Shown: in pieces, positions 62,721 through 64,000 of the stretch | Numbering within the stretch: the first letter of the stretch is position 1 | How the letters are laid out: every line of letters starts with the position of its first letter | Assembly (NCBI RefSeq): GCF_900116865.1 | Contig: NZ_FPCD01000006.1 | Span: 1 to 64,000, forward strand | Source: Butyrivibrio sp. M55 | GTDB taxonomy: Bacteria; Bacillota; Clostridia; Lachnospirales; Lachnospiraceae | Direction of reading: 5' to 3' | DNA length: 64,000 nt | Made by a program: the position numbers and the translations under genes | The notes under the pieces: model-generated | The model's input: only the letters and a program-made list of their open reading frames with translations | The model's database searches: none | Told to the model about the DNA's origin: nothing

Positions 62721-63800
62721 ATGAAAGTTGGAATAGATGCACATATGCTCGGATGCGCGAGCGAGGATGAGAGCTTTTATAGGGGAATATTGGATGCTCT
62801 CAAGCCTGACAAGGGGGACGTGTATTATCTTTTTGTCGAAAAAGATGCCGATATATCAAGGTACATGAAGAAGTTTAAAGTTGTACCTTTTAGAAGTAAT
62901 AACGCTTTTACAAGAAATTTTTTTGAATTAACAAGTTTTTGTTATAAATACGATCTGGATGTTCTTCACACTCTGCACTACGTGCCTTTTAACAGTCCGT
63001 GTCCTGTGGTGTGTACCATAAATGACATTTCTTTTGAACATGAAAAGAATAAGAACAATGTTAATAAGGTTGAGTATCTGAAGAACAAGCTTATGATCCC
63101 GTTTTGCGCAAAGCATGCGGATAAAGTGGTAACCGTCTCGAATATCAGCAGACGTGACATTGCGAATACATATGATGTTTCGCAGAAAAAGATTGAAGTT
63201 GTAGGCAATGCGGTTTCATCCGAGTTCAGGATTATGGACGACGATGAACTCGATGAGCTTGATGTAAGGGGAAAGTATGACATCGGATATTCACCGTTTT
63301 TGTTGTGTGTCGGTGATACCCAGTCAGAAAAAAACATCTTAAGACTCATAGACGCTTATATTATGTATAAAGACAGGTGGGATACGAATATCCGCCTTGT
63401 GATCGTCGGTAAGAATGATCTTTATGACGATCTTTACGAAGAATTTGAGGAGTATGAAGACGAGATTATTTTCGCAGGATGCAAAAACAGACTTGATCTT
63501 GCGGCTCTTATAAACGAGTCGGAAGGTTATATTTGTCCGGCATTTGTAGAAGGTGCGGGGGTATCGCCTATTGAGGCGCTTAATTGCGGAAGACCGATAG
63601 CTGTGGCTGATATGCCTCATGCGCATGAAGAACTCGGCAACAGAGCAATTTATTTTGACCCTTATGATGAAGAGGATATCTATGAGGGTATTTGCAGACT
63701 TGTCGATGATCCGATCGAAGCTGAGATTCCCGAAAGTTCATGGGAGGACAGCAGCAGACGCATGAAAAAGATATATCGTGACGCAGCAACGGAGATGTGA
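62721..63800 (+). CDS. GT4-type glycosyltransferase
   Basis: The 359-residue protein has the GT-B fold signs of family GT4: N-terminal MKVGIDAHML, DVLHTLHYVPF and VCTINDISFEHE, ADKVVTVSNISRRDI, and in the C-half LLCVGDTQSEKN, RLVIVGK and the EGAGVSPIEALNCGRPIAV nucleotide-sugar segment. It would transfer a sugar in glycan synthesis at the cytoplasmic face. AAAGG precedes the ATG. A 600-bp leader with a shared 19-mer, a hairpin and a structured RNA candidate lies upstream. Confidence 0.92.
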   Translation: MKVGIDAHMLGCASEDESFYRGILDALKPDKGDVYYLFVEKDADISRYMKKFKVVPFRSNNAFTRNFFELTSFCYKYDLDVLHTLHYVPFNSPCPVVCTINDISFEHEKNKNNVNKVEYLKNKLMIPFCAKHADKVVTVSNISRRDIANTYDVSQKKIEVVGNAVSSEFRIMDDDELDELDVRGKYDIGYSPFLLCVGDTQSEKNILRLIDAYIMYKDRWDTNIRLVIVGKNDLYDDLYEEFEEYEDEIIFAGCKNRLDLAALINESEGYICPAFVEGAGVSPIEALNCGRPIAVADMPHAHEELGNRAIYFDPYDEEDIYEGICRLVDDPIEAEIPESSWEDSSRRMKKIYRDAATEM

Positions 63801-63833
63801 AACTAACGATTTTAACTTACAAAGGAAGAACCA

Positions 63834-64000
63834 ATGCTTAATATAGTAATACCCATGGTCGGTGGCAGTAACAGATATGCGGAGTCTTTTTACGAAACTC
63901 CCAAGCCACTTGCCGATATATTCGGTCATCCGGTGATCGAATATGTGACTCAGAATATCAGACCTAAGTGTGAGCATAGATTTATTTATGTTTGCCAGGA
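63834..64000 (+). CDS. Sugar nucleotidyltransferase-like protein, partial
   Basis: Only the first 55 codons are in the window. MLNIVIPMVGGSNRYAESF, then PKPLADIFGHPVIEYV match the N-terminus of NTP_transferase proteins that make nucleotide sugars (IPMAGxGxR ... PKPL). The usual G-x-G-x-R is GGSNR here. AAAGGAAG precedes the ATG, 33 bp after the glycosyltransferase stop, so the two genes are probably one operon. The gene runs off the window end. Confidence 0.7.
   Translation, partial: MLNIVIPMVGGSNRYAESFYETPKPLADIFGHPVIEYVTQNIRPKCEHRFIYVCQ

Overview
The window looks like chromosomal DNA of a low-to-moderate GC Gram-positive anaerobe of the Lachnospiraceae, probably Butyrivibrio or a close relative. 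Grounds: AGGAGG-type ribosome binding sites throughout, an L20-type leader before infC-rpmI-rplT, an infC gene with an ATT start, a DUF4364 gene, a PPi-type phosphofructokinase, a sigma-D promoter before a chemotaxis receptor, and no outer-membrane proteins. The genus is an inference; no rRNA is present.

Layout. 1-1473: a complete IS3-family (IS150-like) element whose left tip is base 1. 1.5-5 kb: small membrane and secreted proteins (voltage-gated K+ channel, HExxH membrane protein, lipoprotein, flavin reductase, VanZ) and tRNA-Trp. 5.1-10 kb: TVP38-type protein, a tiny LexA-like winged-helix protein, the infC operon with its attenuator leader, pepD, a TetR regulator, a DUF1858 protein. 10-18 kb: chemotaxis receptor with a sigma-D promoter, a TetM-like GTPase fused to a Rae1/YacP-type NYN nuclease, then zinc-ribbon, C_GCAxxG_C_C, radical SAM and MBL-fold genes. 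18-25 kb: a MerR/YbjQ pair, rarA, a DUF5722 glycosidase-like protein, malic enzyme and DUF4364, with two large palindromic elements each directly after a stop codon, and an array of 54-bp-spaced dyads before tRNA-Thr. 25-31.5 kb: SGNH hydrolase, glmS, MATE and ABC exporters.

31.6-43.7 kb is an accessory secretion locus: an AgrA/AgrC-like LytTR regulator and kinase, a C39-peptidase ABC exporter, a HlyD adaptor, two related double-glycine-leader precursors with unusually long cores, three small membrane proteins (candidate immunity proteins), a pseudogene remnant of one of them, and a four-domain Ig-like surface protein. The kinase and regulator probably control export of the peptides, the exporter cleaves and moves them with the adaptor, and the partner membrane proteins may protect the producer. 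43.7-50.1 kb is a separate convergent cluster (FtsX-type permease, ATPase, ABC-2 permease, OmpR-type two-component system) like peptide-antibiotic sensing and detoxification modules.

50-64 kb serves the cell surface and carbon storage: a secreted Ser/Thr-rich protein, O-antigen-ligase-like membrane protein, PPi-type PFK, a disordered acidic repeat protein, glycogen phosphorylase, a DUF4874/DUF4832 secreted protein, a GT4 glycosyltransferase behind a long structured leader, and the start of a nucleotidyltransferase-like gene cut by the window end.
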